This document shows, one piece after another, positions 9,851 to 21,006 of a stretch of DNA of 64,000 nt; position 1 is the stretch's first letter; each line of letters opens with the position of its first letter. The DNA is from Spizellomyces punctatus DAOM BR117. Lineage: Eukaryota; Chytridiomycota; Chytridiomycetes; Spizellomycetales; Spizellomycetaceae. The stretch spans positions 856,848 to 920,847 of the forward strand of contig NW_015971544.1 of the NCBI RefSeq assembly GCF_000182565.1, in the 5' to 3' direction. Both the position numbers and the translations under genes were made by a program. Under the pieces are notes generated by a model. It did not search any database, was not told the DNA's origin, and saw nothing but the letters and a program-made list of their open reading frames with translations.

Positions 9851-12408
9851 TCACTCTTCATTTCCAGAAGATCGTACGACAATGTCATCAGGGGGTGTGC
9901 CATGGTCATCCGGATTCGTCTGACTATGACCAGACCATAAATCAGGTAGATGTGCAGCTAGGTTGCGTTTTGGAGTTGCTATCGGTCGAGGCGTCCCCGG
10001 TGGAAGCCACGCTTGATCAAAGTCCAACGTATCGTCTGATGAAGAGGATTCACGTGTGCGGGCGGTACGGAAACTCTCTGTTTGGGATGACAATGATTGA
10101 GACCTTTGCAGAAAACTGTGAGTTGGAGAGCGTGGAGCGGAGTGGAAATCCTCTGTGTCAATTGTCTGGGTTGACGTTGAACTCCGTCTTTGCAGGACAC
10201 TCTCGCTATCGCTAGGGAACTGCGGGACTGTGTGGAAACTTTCTGTTCCAATTGTCTTTGTTGATGTTGAGTTGGTTCTTTGGAGCGCCCTTTCGTCGTC
10301 ACTTGTAGGGACGGGTCCGAAAGTTGTGTTGGACGTACGGGAGAGGGAGGATGTGGGTCGTATGGTGTCCGTTATAGAAGCAAGCGAAAGAGTTCTAGCT
10401 AATTCTTGCTCATCGCAGGCGTGCTTCATGTTTCCCAATCTGCCGTCAAGTCCATCAATCTGATTCATCGCGGAACGAGAAGCAAATGGGGCCACCGAGG
10501 CCATGGAAGCACGCATACTAGCACTGTCTTCAATATCTTCGACAAGGACCGAATGACGCTTCGTTTCACCCATTACCAAAGAGGGAGTGGGCAGGGGATT
10601 TGCCTTGATGGGGGGCGGAGAAGAGATCGTTGACGATCGACCACTGTTGAGCATAGTACTCGTCATAATCCAGTCTAAGGAAGGATCTGTTTCTCTTCTA
10701 GTGCTTGGTGTAGAATCACCTTCTGCTATCGACGGTTGACCGCTGGGATGCATACTGGAGGCCCCTTCTTCTACTGGCGATTTCGTTTTTCGCTTTTCAC
10801 TCCTTCTTTTCAGCGTTATCAGCACGGCTAGAAGCCCACCGCAAATTACCAATCCAATAACGCTCAGGGCGACAATAACGTGTTCTCCCAGTTTCGCAGA
10901 GTTGGCGGTACTCTCGGTGACAGCACCAGCAGATAGAGCTGATACAGATATTACCGCATCGCCAATAAAAATCTTTACTCCTTCACTGCCAGACAAAACG
11001 ATGGGCGGCCTGAGATACGGTGACGACGGTGCTCCAACTTCTCCGTAGTTGAACCCCCACACCACATCCACGACAGAATTGTTATTGACACTGTAAACCT
11101 TTACGCCACCCAAGCTTGAAACTAAGAATTGCGCTCCACCGGAAAACGTTACAACAGACTGATTTGAGCATCGTATACCTCCTTCTTGGAGAAGCTTATC
11201 ACTCAGCTTCCATCCTTCTACTCCCGTAGTGTTTGTGAGAGCAGTCAGTCGTCCATCATCGTACCCCGCATCAGTAAGACGCATGTTCACGCATGCGTAT
11301 ATCCACCCCATGGCAGCGTTTGCACCCACCAAAGCTTGTCCACCACCGAACGCAGGGACCTCCCATATCTGGCGCCAAGCCGACTCGGAGACATTGAACC
11401 CGCGAATCCATTCCCGAGCGACACCAAAAGCGATTCCACTCCATTCAGGTACAACGCGCAGAATCGGATCAGCGCCAAGCGTGGAAGGAGCGAACCCGGC
11501 TCCAATGGGTAATGTATTCCATGCAGCCGAGAATCCAAGTGAATTGCCCACCAAGTAGAAGCCTTCCGGCGTCGGTGCTAGAGAGAGTTGGAGGTGCGAA
11601 ATGGGACTGAAGCCAATGGGTTTGCATTCTTGAATTGGAGGGTTTGATAAGAGGGTGTAGCGAAGGATGCACGGCTGAAGATAGCCTGAACACACAAATG
11701 CAGCAAAATTGAGCAACTTGAAAAGACTTCAAGGCAAAAAAGAAACCCACCGTGCGTAACAGCCAGCGAAAACATTGATGCCGATTTTCCATCCACTAAC
11801 GGATCAAAAGCGAACCCTGGGGCCGTTGGAAACTTGTTGGTCGACAATATCCCTTCGCTAACAAAAGCTGAATAAATCGCTACAGGTTGGAGCACGTCAC
11901 CAGCTACAGGGCCATCGGGGTCCAATGCCGCCCAAAGCAAGCCTACGACTGCATTTTGATTGCCTTTTGCTGATCCAAGAAAGAAAGGTGCTCGTCCAGG
12001 TGCTACATCGAGGCGATACGACCCAGGTATGGAGAAGTTGGAGAGGAGGCGCGGACCGATTGGCATTACTTCCAGACGGATGAGCTTTAGCGCTACATTC
12101 TGGGACGTCATGTTCCCAAGGGCGTACCATATCCCCCCTGCAGAATCCATTACGGGGGGAGCCACTACCTCCCATTCTGATGTGTTAAAGATGGTACGAA
12201 CATACGATCGAATGGAGAGAATCTCGGAGGACGTATCGTTACTGACGTTCCACCGAAAAGGGACCTGCCCGGTTCTGTACCCGTCAAATCCCGGCTGGGC
12301 AAAACCGTCAGAGGTCCTAACGTCTATCGGGTCACCGAGGGCAATCGCCACCCAGCAAAGAAAAATAATCACTACGTTCCAACATCGTGAGCTTTGAGCG
12401 GATATCAT
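9851..12408 (-). CDS. Large single-pass (type I) membrane protein, unknown function
   Basis: Two exons (11751-12408, 9851-11685; 65-base intron with GT-AG ends) encode 830 residues. The N-terminus is a signal peptide (hydrophobic core VVIIFLCWVAIALG). About 460 residues of ectodomain follow, with several N-glycosylation sequons (NVSNDTS, NTSEW, NMTS, NFS). One membrane span lies near residues 485-508 (IVALSVIGLVICGGLLAVLI), followed by a basic stop-transfer KRRSEKRK. The remaining roughly 320 residues form a Ser/Thr/Pro-rich cytoplasmic tail with repeated short blocks such as RTNSTSTKTIGTE and RRSSTSTQTIDTE. This layout suggests a cell-surface sensor or anchor whose tail may be phosphorylated. 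I do not recognise the ectodomain. The gene converges with the GT31 gene. Confidence 0.8.
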
Positions 12409-12522
12409 AGGTGCTGTTCAGTGTAGGAGCTCAGAGTGCATTGGGTACGCAACAGCGGTGGGTACTCATATATTTTCACTTGCGAAAAAGCAGAGCCAGC
12501 TCTGGAACACTTCTTCACCCGC

Positions 12523-12804
12523 ATGCAGGTTCAGGATACCTCCGTGTTTATCGAGTGCGCCAGAGGCGACGTCAGCTATTCTCAAGTGCATCTTTCCTTT
12601 TCGTTTGACACTTTGAACAAAAGTCGAGTTTCAAGGCGCGCCTTGCGGAGCGTAAGCATGGATGCAGTGTGGTTCGATTCATACATTAAAACGGAGTGGG
12701 GCATTGCAACAGCACTGTCTAAAATAAACAAAGCCGGTGGGATGGACGCAGCAAGTCGGGAAGAAAGCCTGGTTGCATGGTACGAAGCTGACAGGATTGG
12801 CTAA
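12523..12804 (+). CDS. Possible small protein (93 residues), doubtful
   Basis: An open frame starts at ATG 12523 (MQVQDTSVFIEC) and stops at 12804. It lies in the gap between two minus-strand genes. No domain, signal peptide or intron is seen. The C-terminal part (MDAVWFDSYIKTEWG...) looks protein-like in composition but could be chance. The rest of the 12409-12921 gap is the promoter of the membrane-protein gene. Confidence 0.25.
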   Translation: MQVQDTSVFIECARGDVSYSQVHLSFSFDTLNKSRVSRRALRSVSMDAVWFDSYIKTEWGIATALSKINKAGGMDAASREESLVAWYEADRIG

Positions 12805-12921
12805 CCGCCAGATACGAGCCAAGTTGTAGGTTTTTTGATGATATTCCCCACTTGCAGACTACGTGTTTCAGCAAGGGTGAACAGTCCTTTATGCCTGAGC
12901 AAACTACTTTCATTATCTCTG

Positions 12922-13809
12922 TCATCGTTCACCAACCAAGCTCATAACACGGTCTACCAAATCTTCCTCCCAATCCTCCCATTCCAATACGCTCAGATCC
13001 TGCTTCATATGCACTTCACTCCTAGTTCCTGTCAGAGGCAGGATCCCACTTTGAATTAAGCATTTGAATAGAACTTGCTCAACTGTGCACCCTTTCTTCA
13101 GCGCCACGCTTCGCACAATGTCAGATTGCAACACATGCGGGTTGGCCGTCAAGGTCCAGAAACTTTGATACGTTATATCAACGTCTGGTGAACGACACCA
13201 GCTTCGGACGTCAATATCGTATTCCGTCTCGTCATGGAACCTATTTTGGATAAATTTTGGTTTCACGCGAGCTTGGGCGTGCAAATGTTGAAGGAATGGC
13301 AGCGAGTATGCGTTCGAAATGCCGAGGTATCGGATAAGCTTTTTACTGTGAAAGTCTTCCATGACCCTCCAGACACGCAATGTATCTTGCAGAGAGTGAA
13401 GAGGCGAATGAAGGACGTAGGAGTCCACGTAGCTCGTTTGGAGATTCTCCAGTGATTTCATGAACGATTCTTTGACCTGTTCTTCAAGCGGCGCAGAAGG
13501 GTCATATGGAACGTTATTGGGATCTTGCCCTGATATAGGTGTGAACTTTGTTTGGATGAAGAGTGACTCGCGGGGAAAGGTTTGCGCGACTGCTTGAAGA
13601 GCCGAACCTATTTGGGGCTCATTGTAATGCTTGGGTTGGTTGGCTGTATCTATACCTCTAAAACCCGCAAGGAGGGCAGCTTTAACGAGAGCGTGGGTCT
13701 GGTCTTTTTTCCAGGCTGTGCCGTACAGAAGTCGAGGAACAGAAGCTGGGGGCATTTTTGCAATATGCTGGGACCTTAGGGCAAGCGATTGGAAAACAAT
13801 TTCAGACAT
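12922..13809 (-). CDS. Aldo-keto reductase
   Basis: This is a single-exon protein of 295 residues, close to the usual AKR length. The catalytic tetrad is visible: Asp in GIDTA, Tyr in KHYNEP, Lys in IQTKF and His in YVLHSP. The (beta/alpha)8 fold is suggested by the motif order YGTAW, GIDTA, TKF, LHSP, GISN and the C-terminal TGTRS, where NADPH usually binds. NQPKHYNEP replaces the more usual IDTAxxYxNE spacing. Fungal members reduce aldehydes and ketones with NADPH; the substrate cannot be inferred. The start at 13809 (MSEIVFQ) is the first ATG in frame. A SINE-like element begins about 25 bases upstream. Confidence 0.88.
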   Translation of the reverse strand: MSEIVFQSLALRSQHIAKMPPASVPRLLYGTAWKKDQTHALVKAALLAGFRGIDTANQPKHYNEPQIGSALQAVAQTFPRESLFIQTKFTPISGQDPNNVPYDPSAPLEEQVKESFMKSLENLQTSYVDSYVLHSPLHSLQDTLRVWRVMEDFHSKKLIRYLGISNAYSLPFLQHLHAQARVKPKFIQNRFHDETEYDIDVRSWCRSPDVDITYQSFWTLTANPHVLQSDIVRSVALKKGCTVEQVLFKCLIQSGILPLTGTRSEVHMKQDLSVLEWEDWEEDLVDRVMSLVGER

Positions 13810-13832
13810 GTTAATTGTAAAAAGCTAAAAAG

Positions 13833-14071
13833 AAAAACAAAAAGAGACCAACCGTGAACTGGGCGGTGCTCTTTTACTCCTTCCCGGAGATGCCGGAGAC
13901 CAGCTCAAGGCTGGGGGGCACGCAAGTTTCTACCCTCCTTATAGGAGAACCGGAGAACCGCGTCGCGATATGTCATCACCTGGTGGGTGCCACGACCGCG
14001 CATTGTGGAGATCGAACTCAGCGCCTTTCGGCAACTGAGAACGAACGCATTACCCCATAAGCTATCCCCAC
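13833..14071 (-). repeat. tRNA-derived SINE-like element
   Basis: On the minus strand, 14071 down to 14005 looks like a tRNA: seven-base ends GTGGGGA and TCTCCAC can pair, an A-box-like TAGCTTATGGGGTAATGC and a B-box-like GAGTTCGATCTC are present. No proper anticodon arm can be folded and the T-stem does not pair, so it is not a working tRNA. An unrelated body of about 170 bases follows, ending in a T-rich tail (TTTTTGTTTTTC), the usual layout of a SINE. Confidence 0.45.
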
Positions 14072-14950
14072 AAAGTCAAAATCATCTGGTTTCTAAAAAA
14101 TTTAATTTGAAAAGATGGAAGTGGTCGGATTAACCATGATAAGGCCGACTCAGACCACACCAACGTCGAACCCTAAATATAACGGCCATTGTTGCATCGC
14201 ATTGCCTGTATTATTTTCTTGGCACCAAACGGTACCAGTTCAGCTGCTGAAATGTGATAATACATTGGGTACACAAGCTGTTGGCCTAGCAACGGACATG
14301 TTCATATGTTACATAAGCCATAGTCCGCTCGTGGTTCTGTATTGTCGCCATCTACGTGCATACGGCATGTTCATGCCCTAGAGACTTCCACCAGGTCATA
14401 TATTGATCACCGCGTGGCACACATGCCCCTTCCCCAAGGAAGGCCCGCCTAAGGACTGTAAGGGAGTTAAACCTCGGTCGTTCATTCAGCTTATCTCATC
14501 AGTCCAGATACCCACTGGACGGGTCCAGTTTTGTTTCTATTTTTGACATACATGCGCGAGAAGGTATATTACGAAGACGTCAAGCATCACAATTATTGCT
14601 TGACCATATGTGAAAGGGAGCACCCCCAAAGTGCACGATTAATCAGTTCGACTCATTGAGGAGCGTTGGCTGATTACTTCAAAACAAACACAATCGTAAT
14701 CAATCGGAGGCTTTTCTGTAGAAAATCTCCACCACCAAAATGAGAGTTTAACCCGCGGGAATTTAAGGTGTTGATTGTTGACTGTGAGTTGGTCTAAGCA
14801 CGTATGCCACAGACATACACGCACGCCCAGCGCTAGATAGTGCTCTGATAAAACCTTTCTAAAGTCTTCCTTTGAATTGTACAGGCCACAAATCATATCA
14901 GTAAATCACAATCACGTCCGCCCTCTGTATTCATTCCAACACCATCCGCC
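14072..14950. other. Intergenic, no gene seen
   Basis: About 880 bases between the SINE-like element and the Dma1-like gene. Only short unsupported frames are present; the promoter of the downstream gene must lie here. Confidence 0.4.
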
Positions 14951-16656
14951 ATGCCAGGACCGGCCGTCCTATCATCCACACCGCCCGTGACATCCTCAAC
15001 CCAAGACCCGACCGAATGCATCCCCCCACAAGCCGATCCAGGTGTCATCCACATCCAACTCATACCCCACAGCGACACTCCTGGGCGCCCGGTCCTGGGC
15101 GATGTTGTTGAGCGGAAATTTGAAGAGGGAATGAGAGTCAGAAGCGGGAGGCAGGTCATTCGGGAAGGGGTGCCGACTGTAATGAAGGGATCAAAGCCCC
15201 CAACAGACAACGATATTTGGTATTCGAGTAAAGTGGTCAGCAGGAACCATGCGGAGATGTGGGTCAAAGATGGCCAGGTAATGTTCCAAGATTTCTTTAT
15301 GCATCGACCTTTCGGAAAATTTATTTTTCTCTGTTTAGATATATATCAAAGACATTGGGAGTTCCTCCGGAACATTTTTAAATAAGATGCGGTTGAGTCC
15401 ATCTGGAAAGGAAAGTCGACCGTATCCTCTGAAAGAAGGTGACATTCTACAGTTCGGTATAGATTATAAAGGAAAGCCAGATGGTGAGCAGCGGTCTGCG
15501 CCGATTTGCAAATGTCTGCCGACACGATAACAGGTTGCATCCCGGTAGATATTTATAAGAGCGTGATGGTCCGGATCGGCTTTTACGATCAGTCATGGGT
15601 ACAAGCTCAAAGACGGAAAGCAAATCCCGCCAGGTACTGTGGTTTTTTTTGTCAAAGAGGTACCCACTACAGACTCACTTTAACTATGATCCTAACAGGT
15701 TCCGGACGGCTTTGAAAATGCTACTGGCAGCAGCTAACCCGTACGCCTCGGCGAACAGCGAGCAGACGCAGGAAGAATCTGGCTCCACAGATTGCTGTAT
15801 CTGCATTGGGGCTATAGGTCCTTTTCAAGCTTTATTCGTTGCCCCGTGTTCGCATTGTTATCATTACAAATGTGTTCATGGACTCCTCGCTCAATCGGCG
15901 ATGTTTCAATGTCCTATGTGTCGTCAAGTCGCGAATCTAGCTGCAAGTGTTTCCATGGACAGCTTGTTTGATGATGAAGATGAGAGTGCTTCCAGTGTTG
16001 CTGGGGATTCCATAGGTAGGAAAATGGGACAACTGCGAGCAGGTGAGGACAACCCCGATGCAACGTTATCAGCTGCCCAGAACGCCATTCAGAGATTGCA
16101 GCAATCTGGTCAGCCGGGTAGCGGTGATGTTACACCCCGCAATGAACGTTCGGGAACACCTGCGCCCATCTCCCCGGAATCTGACACATCAGGACGGAGT
16201 ACTCCAAATCCGCTCGGGGAGCCATCCACTCGACGACCACACTCCGGGGGTGCAAGTGTGGGCGGGCAACAATCTGGGGCCTCAACCCCCGATAGATCGG
16301 TGGCATCGCCTACCGCCCGCGCCCCCAAACGTCGCTCAAGCATCACGAGCAAGATCAACGCTCTTCTACGCCGTGGTCACAGGGATACGAGTAGTAGTAG
16401 TACACACCACGAAGAACCGTCTCCGCCACCGGTACCCATCCGTGAAGAAAGTTTGCGGCGTTCAGAGCCGCCGATTCCCGATGAAAATGATGAGCCTCCC
16501 GTTTCTCCAGTGTCGCCCACCAGTGAGGAAGGCCTGAAACGGAACATGACGGCTCTCACTTCAGTGGCAGGAATGGACCGGGATCGGTCTACACATGATA
16601 TACATGAGGACGCAGAAGGTGGAAATGAGGGTGATATCAGTAATGAGGACCAGTAA
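14951..16656 (+). CDS. dma1: FHA-RING E3 ubiquitin ligase, Dma1/Chf1-like
   Basis: Four exons (14951-15277, 15339-15483, 15534-15633, 15699-16656) encode 509 residues. An FHA domain lies at about residues 45-160, with the phosphothreonine-binding pattern VSRNHAEMW...DIGSSSGTFLN. A RING follows at 222-262 (CCICIGAIGPFQ, PCSHCYHYKC, CPMCRQVANLAAS). The FHA-then-RING order and this RING sequence match fungal Dma1/Chf1, which ubiquitinates phosphorylated targets in the spindle-position and septation checkpoint. The last 240 residues are a Ser/Pro-rich tail with a basic patch (RAPKRRSS), longer than in yeast. Introns are 50-65 bases with GT-AG ends. The gene symbol is given by similarity. Confidence 0.9.
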
Positions 16657-17148
16657 TGAGAGATACATAGGGACGAGTGAGAGGATTAGCTATCGTGTCG
16701 GGAACTCTTTGTCGCATGAAGATGGCTAGTGTAAAAGTGGTGGTTCTTTCTCCTGAGAGCCCGCATGGTTCAGTGTGACCTAGTAGTGTAATCAGATGTG
16801 ATTTTCCGGATGAGATCTAGGTCTGCTTTGCCATTCAGATCAAGTACGTTGTTTGTTGTGAACATTTTGACAATACATCTTTATGCATACGACGAAAAAA
16901 CAATCTGCCGGGAACGCAGAGGTGCATTTCCGATGAGATCTATACCGGCATTTGCCGTCCTGAGCCGTGCTTGTTTTAAGATTTGCTAAACATGCTCGTT
17001 CATGCATAGTGAGATCCATTATTACTGAAATTATAGCAACTTGTGCAGTTCATTCCTGATGACTAGGATGTGTGCATATTTGTCATAGCGGGTACATCTA
17101 GATTATACCAAGGGGATTCACAACTACAAGATCAATAACGTTAGATAA
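16657..17148. other. Convergent intergenic region
   Basis: About 490 bases between two converging genes; it holds their 3' ends. No gene or repeat seen. Confidence 0.4.
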
Positions 17149-18946
17149 CTATCTAAATCCGACCGACACAGCCATGGAGCTGCGGAAGAGATTGCTTATT
17201 TCCACTCCTCTGGTCACTTTTCTTTTGGAACTCGGACCCGCTTTCACCTCTTTTGACTTGCGGACCACCTCCGCTAGACTCTCATATGCTACCACGCCCC
17301 TAAACCGGTCCCATCGTCCGTCTCCCGTTATGGCACTCCGATAAAGGTCTCTCAATCCCCGCACATTCATGAAGACCTCATATTTTATGAGAACCCATGG
17401 ATCCCGGTTCCGTGAATCCTGATCACGATTCAAAACTGCGTTGGCAAACAATAGCGCGCGGATATTTTTATGTGGGATGGTTTTTGTGTCATGGTAATGT
17501 AGTGCAGCACCTAGTGTGAGTGTCGTAAGGCGGAGGCAGTTTTCGAGAAGGGGTGCAAGGGAGGTAACGATGCGAGGTGTCATTAGAATGTCCTTGGTGT
17601 TACGGAATTCGAGCACTTCTACGTTTCGTGCGTGATGAGCAATGCAAGGGAGTACTTTGTGGGATAAGAACTGGCAGCAGGATAGGTCAAGTTTCTTCAA
17701 CTTTGTGCTGTATGTTTTAACCAAGGTCCGTACACCCACATCGCTGATAGTTGTAGACCGGCAACCAATGCTGATCAAGCGGGGACAGGTCACAACCAAG
17801 CGATTCCAAAAACCGTCATCGACGGACATGCCGCCAATGTCAAGAGTGGTAAGATTGGAGGGGTATTGGGTAATTGGGTCTAGTCTGTTGAAGTAGAACA
17901 TATCGCCGTCACAGGAAGAACTTCTTGTCCACCGAAAATGGTTGAGAGAGGAACAGTTCTCAATCACCTGGCCAATCATCCTGGCCTCTTCACCGTGACG
18001 AGGCGCCGACTGAAGATCGAAAATCTCCAATGTTGGCGCATGTTTTTCCTCAAGAACTCTACAAACTCCCTCTCCCATCCCGCATCGTTCCATCGTGAGA
18101 CCCTTCAACGGGTCGACTGCTTCTAGAAGCTCGACCAGGTCCTCTTCAGATGACCAACCACCCTGGATCGTCAAGTATTCTAGCTGAGAGCCGAGTTTAT
18201 TCAGCCCACTGGAGAGGAGGAGGGAGGTGGGAGTATCGAGGGTCAGTTGAAGGCGCATGCGCGGAGGTTTGGTCAGAGTCTTGAGAAGCGAGTTTAGTAG
18301 AGCATGCGTGGTGATCTGTTGCTCGTCCGAGAGGCGGCCAGGTCGAATCTTAAAACAAAGATCAATCTGCCATACCATAAACAGATGTTAGCGGAAGGCT
18401 CATGGAACGCAACAGACCGAAATTATGTACCTTCTCGACCCGTTTCATCTTCTCCAGTACCTCAGTAAGAACACTAACCCTCTGAATAAACTCTTCCCAA
18501 ACCACATTCTCATCTCCCCAATCAGCACCCCACCCAGCACCTTCATAGCAAACAGAAACTCCAATTTGTCGAACATAATTTGCTCTAACGGCCCCATGTT
18601 GCTCCAGCTTTCCAATCAAACGGACCAAATCCGCCGCACTCACACCGTACCCATTCGCGACCACAAGGTGAAGGGACTTCCACAGCTGAGGTATGGCGAC
18701 ATCGGCCCAACTGCGACAAACTTGGGCACAACAAAGAAGGTCTCGCTGGTCAAGCTCAAACGGGCTGGAGTATCTGCTCGTTGTCGAGAATTGCGCAAAG
18801 AAATGATAAAGGATGTCATGGTTGAGCTTTTGCATTGGTCGACTTGGTCGAGGTGGAGGTGATACAACAGTTTTGGAGCACTCGGTATCGTTAATGGATG
18901 CAATATGAGAGTCGATGTCTGCCAACCGGTTTTTATGTCGGAACAT
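17149..18946 (-). CDS. F-box / leucine-rich-repeat protein
   Basis: Two exons (18431-18946, 17149-18366; 64-base intron) encode 577 residues. I chose the ATG at 18946 (MFRHKNRL) because the open frame further upstream begins only with a non-ATG codon. An F-box-like segment lies at about residues 42-90 (MQKLNHDILYHFFAQF...CAQVCRSWADVAIPQLWKSL). The second exon has repeated LRR-type lines, e.g. LKKLDLSCCQFLS, NLTTLDIGGMS, LTTLTLGAAL. Family knowledge suggests a substrate adaptor of an SCF ubiquitin ligase (Skp1 binding through the F-box, target binding through the LRRs). Target unknown. Confidence 0.8.
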
Positions 18947-19520
18947 GAATGCAGACCTAGGAAAGCAACGAGCGGGATCCCAATGGAGAATTAAGCGTGA
19001 ATAATGCAGATGATCCCGGAATCCTCGGGGGGGCTCTTTGCCATCGTCCGTTTTTATACTCCGCAAACGTGAAGGATAGCTCCTCCTTCATGAGGCTGAT
19101 TGGCTTCTATCTTCGGAGCATCTGGAAAGTCAAGCAACAGTCTCTTTGAATAGAACTGCACAAACACCGCTTTCTAAATGATAACGTTACTATGTCTGCT
19201 CGCCAACCGCGTATCGTTGTTGAAACGCATTGCTATTTTGAGGCCTGTAGGACGGATCCTCTCGCTCAAACTGTGTCTCATAGGCCCTATACATCCTTTA
19301 TTCTAACAACGCAATGACGCTATATTTAGAAACTTGAAGCTTGGGTACTGTCGAAACCTGAAAATGTACGAAAGTTCAATGAAGAAACTATGCATGCACC
19401 ATTCAGCCAGGAGTGTCACAAAGACTTCCGCGAATAGCTGCTAAAAGTTACTGCATGTGGACTTGCAATTTGGGTAAAGAAAGGTGCACAATATAAAAAA
19501 GTGCTCCTTCCAGAGTATAT

Positions 19521-19592
19521 GCGAGATGTGAGGATCGAACTCACGACCTTGAGATTATGAGACTCACGCTCTACCAACTGAGCCAATCTCGC
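19521..19592 (-). tRNA. tRNA-Met (CAU), elongator type
   Basis: The minus strand folds as a complete 72-base tRNA: acceptor GCGAGAT with ATCTCGC, D-arm with GGCTCAGTTGGTAGAGC, anticodon loop CTCATAA giving CAU, and T-arm GTGAG-TTCGATC-CTCAC. The anticodon arm resembles yeast elongator tRNA-Met (AGTCTCATAATCT). No intron. A and B boxes are intact; the downstream side on the minus strand lacks a strong T run within ten bases. Confidence 0.95.
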
Positions 19593-20246
19593 GTGCTGAT
19601 AATGGCCAGGCAAACAAATTTCCTATTCATAACTTGTTTGGTTGCTCTGGAAAACGTTTCGCGAAAACGCATTTGAAGATGGTCGTTACAAGCGACGATT
19701 ACAGTTACCTTTACGTATTGCTATTGTACATTCAGGATTGAACTGACATTCACGTCATTTGTGGAGATCATCCCTTCCGTTAGAAGACATTTCAATGACA
19801 TTGTTATGGAAGGCAAATTTTTCTAGGTAGTCTTCGTAGTCATCATTGATTTTGCTCAAGGGGTCTCAGTTAGCAAGATGTATGTGGTAGTGTAGGATAT
19901 TATGTATGTGTAAAGTCTGTGCGTAGCTTATTCAAACAGAGTAAGTTCATGGCTACAAGGTACATGCACAGTACGAACACGTCTTCAGATACACCCTTCT
20001 TGAGCTCAGAAGGTAGACCATTCCCTAGAATCAAACGCTACTGTTCTAAGCCATATGACCGCTGAAGAAAAGAGCGGCTCGACAGTAATTATGTTGGCTG
20101 CAACATTGAGGAGTCGCTTGGCAAAAACGATAGCGAAGTATGGATAAGGTGGAGGAAAGAAGTTCACTAAAAGCGATTAACCCTGCCATGATTTCCATGA
20201 AGAACGCACAAGAATCCAAACAAAATGTAAGTACCCACGTATAAAT

Positions 20247-20318
20247 GCGAGATGTGAGGATCGAACTCACGACCTTGAGATTATGAGACTCACGCTCTAC
20301 CGACTGAGCCAATCTCGC
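20247..20318 (-). tRNA. tRNA-Met (CAU), second copy
   Basis: This gene is identical to the one at 19521-19592 except for one base in the D-loop (CAGTCGG instead of CAGTTGG). The cloverleaf, CAU anticodon and T-arm are intact. The flanks differ, so this is not a recent local duplication with shared surroundings. The tRNA pair occupies an otherwise gene-free stretch from 18947 to 21006, which also contains the promoters of the flanking F-box and protease genes. Confidence 0.95.
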
Positions 20319-21006
20319 GCTGTGGAAGTTCTGCCATTTTATAATCAAGTTGAAACGAACAAATTGTTCAGATGAATGATGACCTAACCCAGCCGAGAGC
20401 CAAATGGCACCGGCAGCTTTGGTGGTCATATGAATGGCACACATATCATTTCAATGCTGCAAACCACTCACACCGCAAAGGGTCCCAGTCGAGCTGAAAC
20501 CAGAGTCACCCCAATAAAGTTGGCCCAGCCGATAGCTCGCGTCGTAGCTCACCACTTTCACTATGACTACATATATCCCACCACAACTTACGTGTGAAAC
20601 AGAAAAATCGTATAGGCACCGATCAGGACCCTCTGGCTGCACCTTTCGTAAACCGCAAGTTTTTCACACTCCGATCACTGTGCCACTAATGATAGGTATC
20701 CAAAAAGAAGGATTTTATGTCATCAGTCATGCTTGTATCGACTATTATGCAAAAGCCATCAGGACGATAATTTTAACAGAAATTTGCCAGATCGCATATG
20801 GAACTTGTTTTGGATATGCGCAGAAGGCAACCACCCGTTAAGGGTCTGAGCACAGAAGCGAGAAAATTCTGTGTTATTTTTTGTTTATGGGCTCTGGGAT
20901 GTGCAGGTGTGCCCAAAGAGTCAGTTTTATCTCGGGAAAGGCAGAATAAAAGGAAAGGTACAGTACTCGTCTACCCCCGCATCATCCCGACTTGCTTCCT
21001 TACACG

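Noticed and set aside
14005-14071. Functional tRNA gene
   Set aside because: Acceptor ends pair, but the anticodon and T arms do not fold, so it is listed as a SINE head instead.
18947-19066. Upstream extension of the first F-box protein by 40 residues
   Set aside because: The frame is open but starts with a non-ATG codon and overlaps promoter-like sequence (TATAAAAA near 19050); ATG 18946 is preferred.
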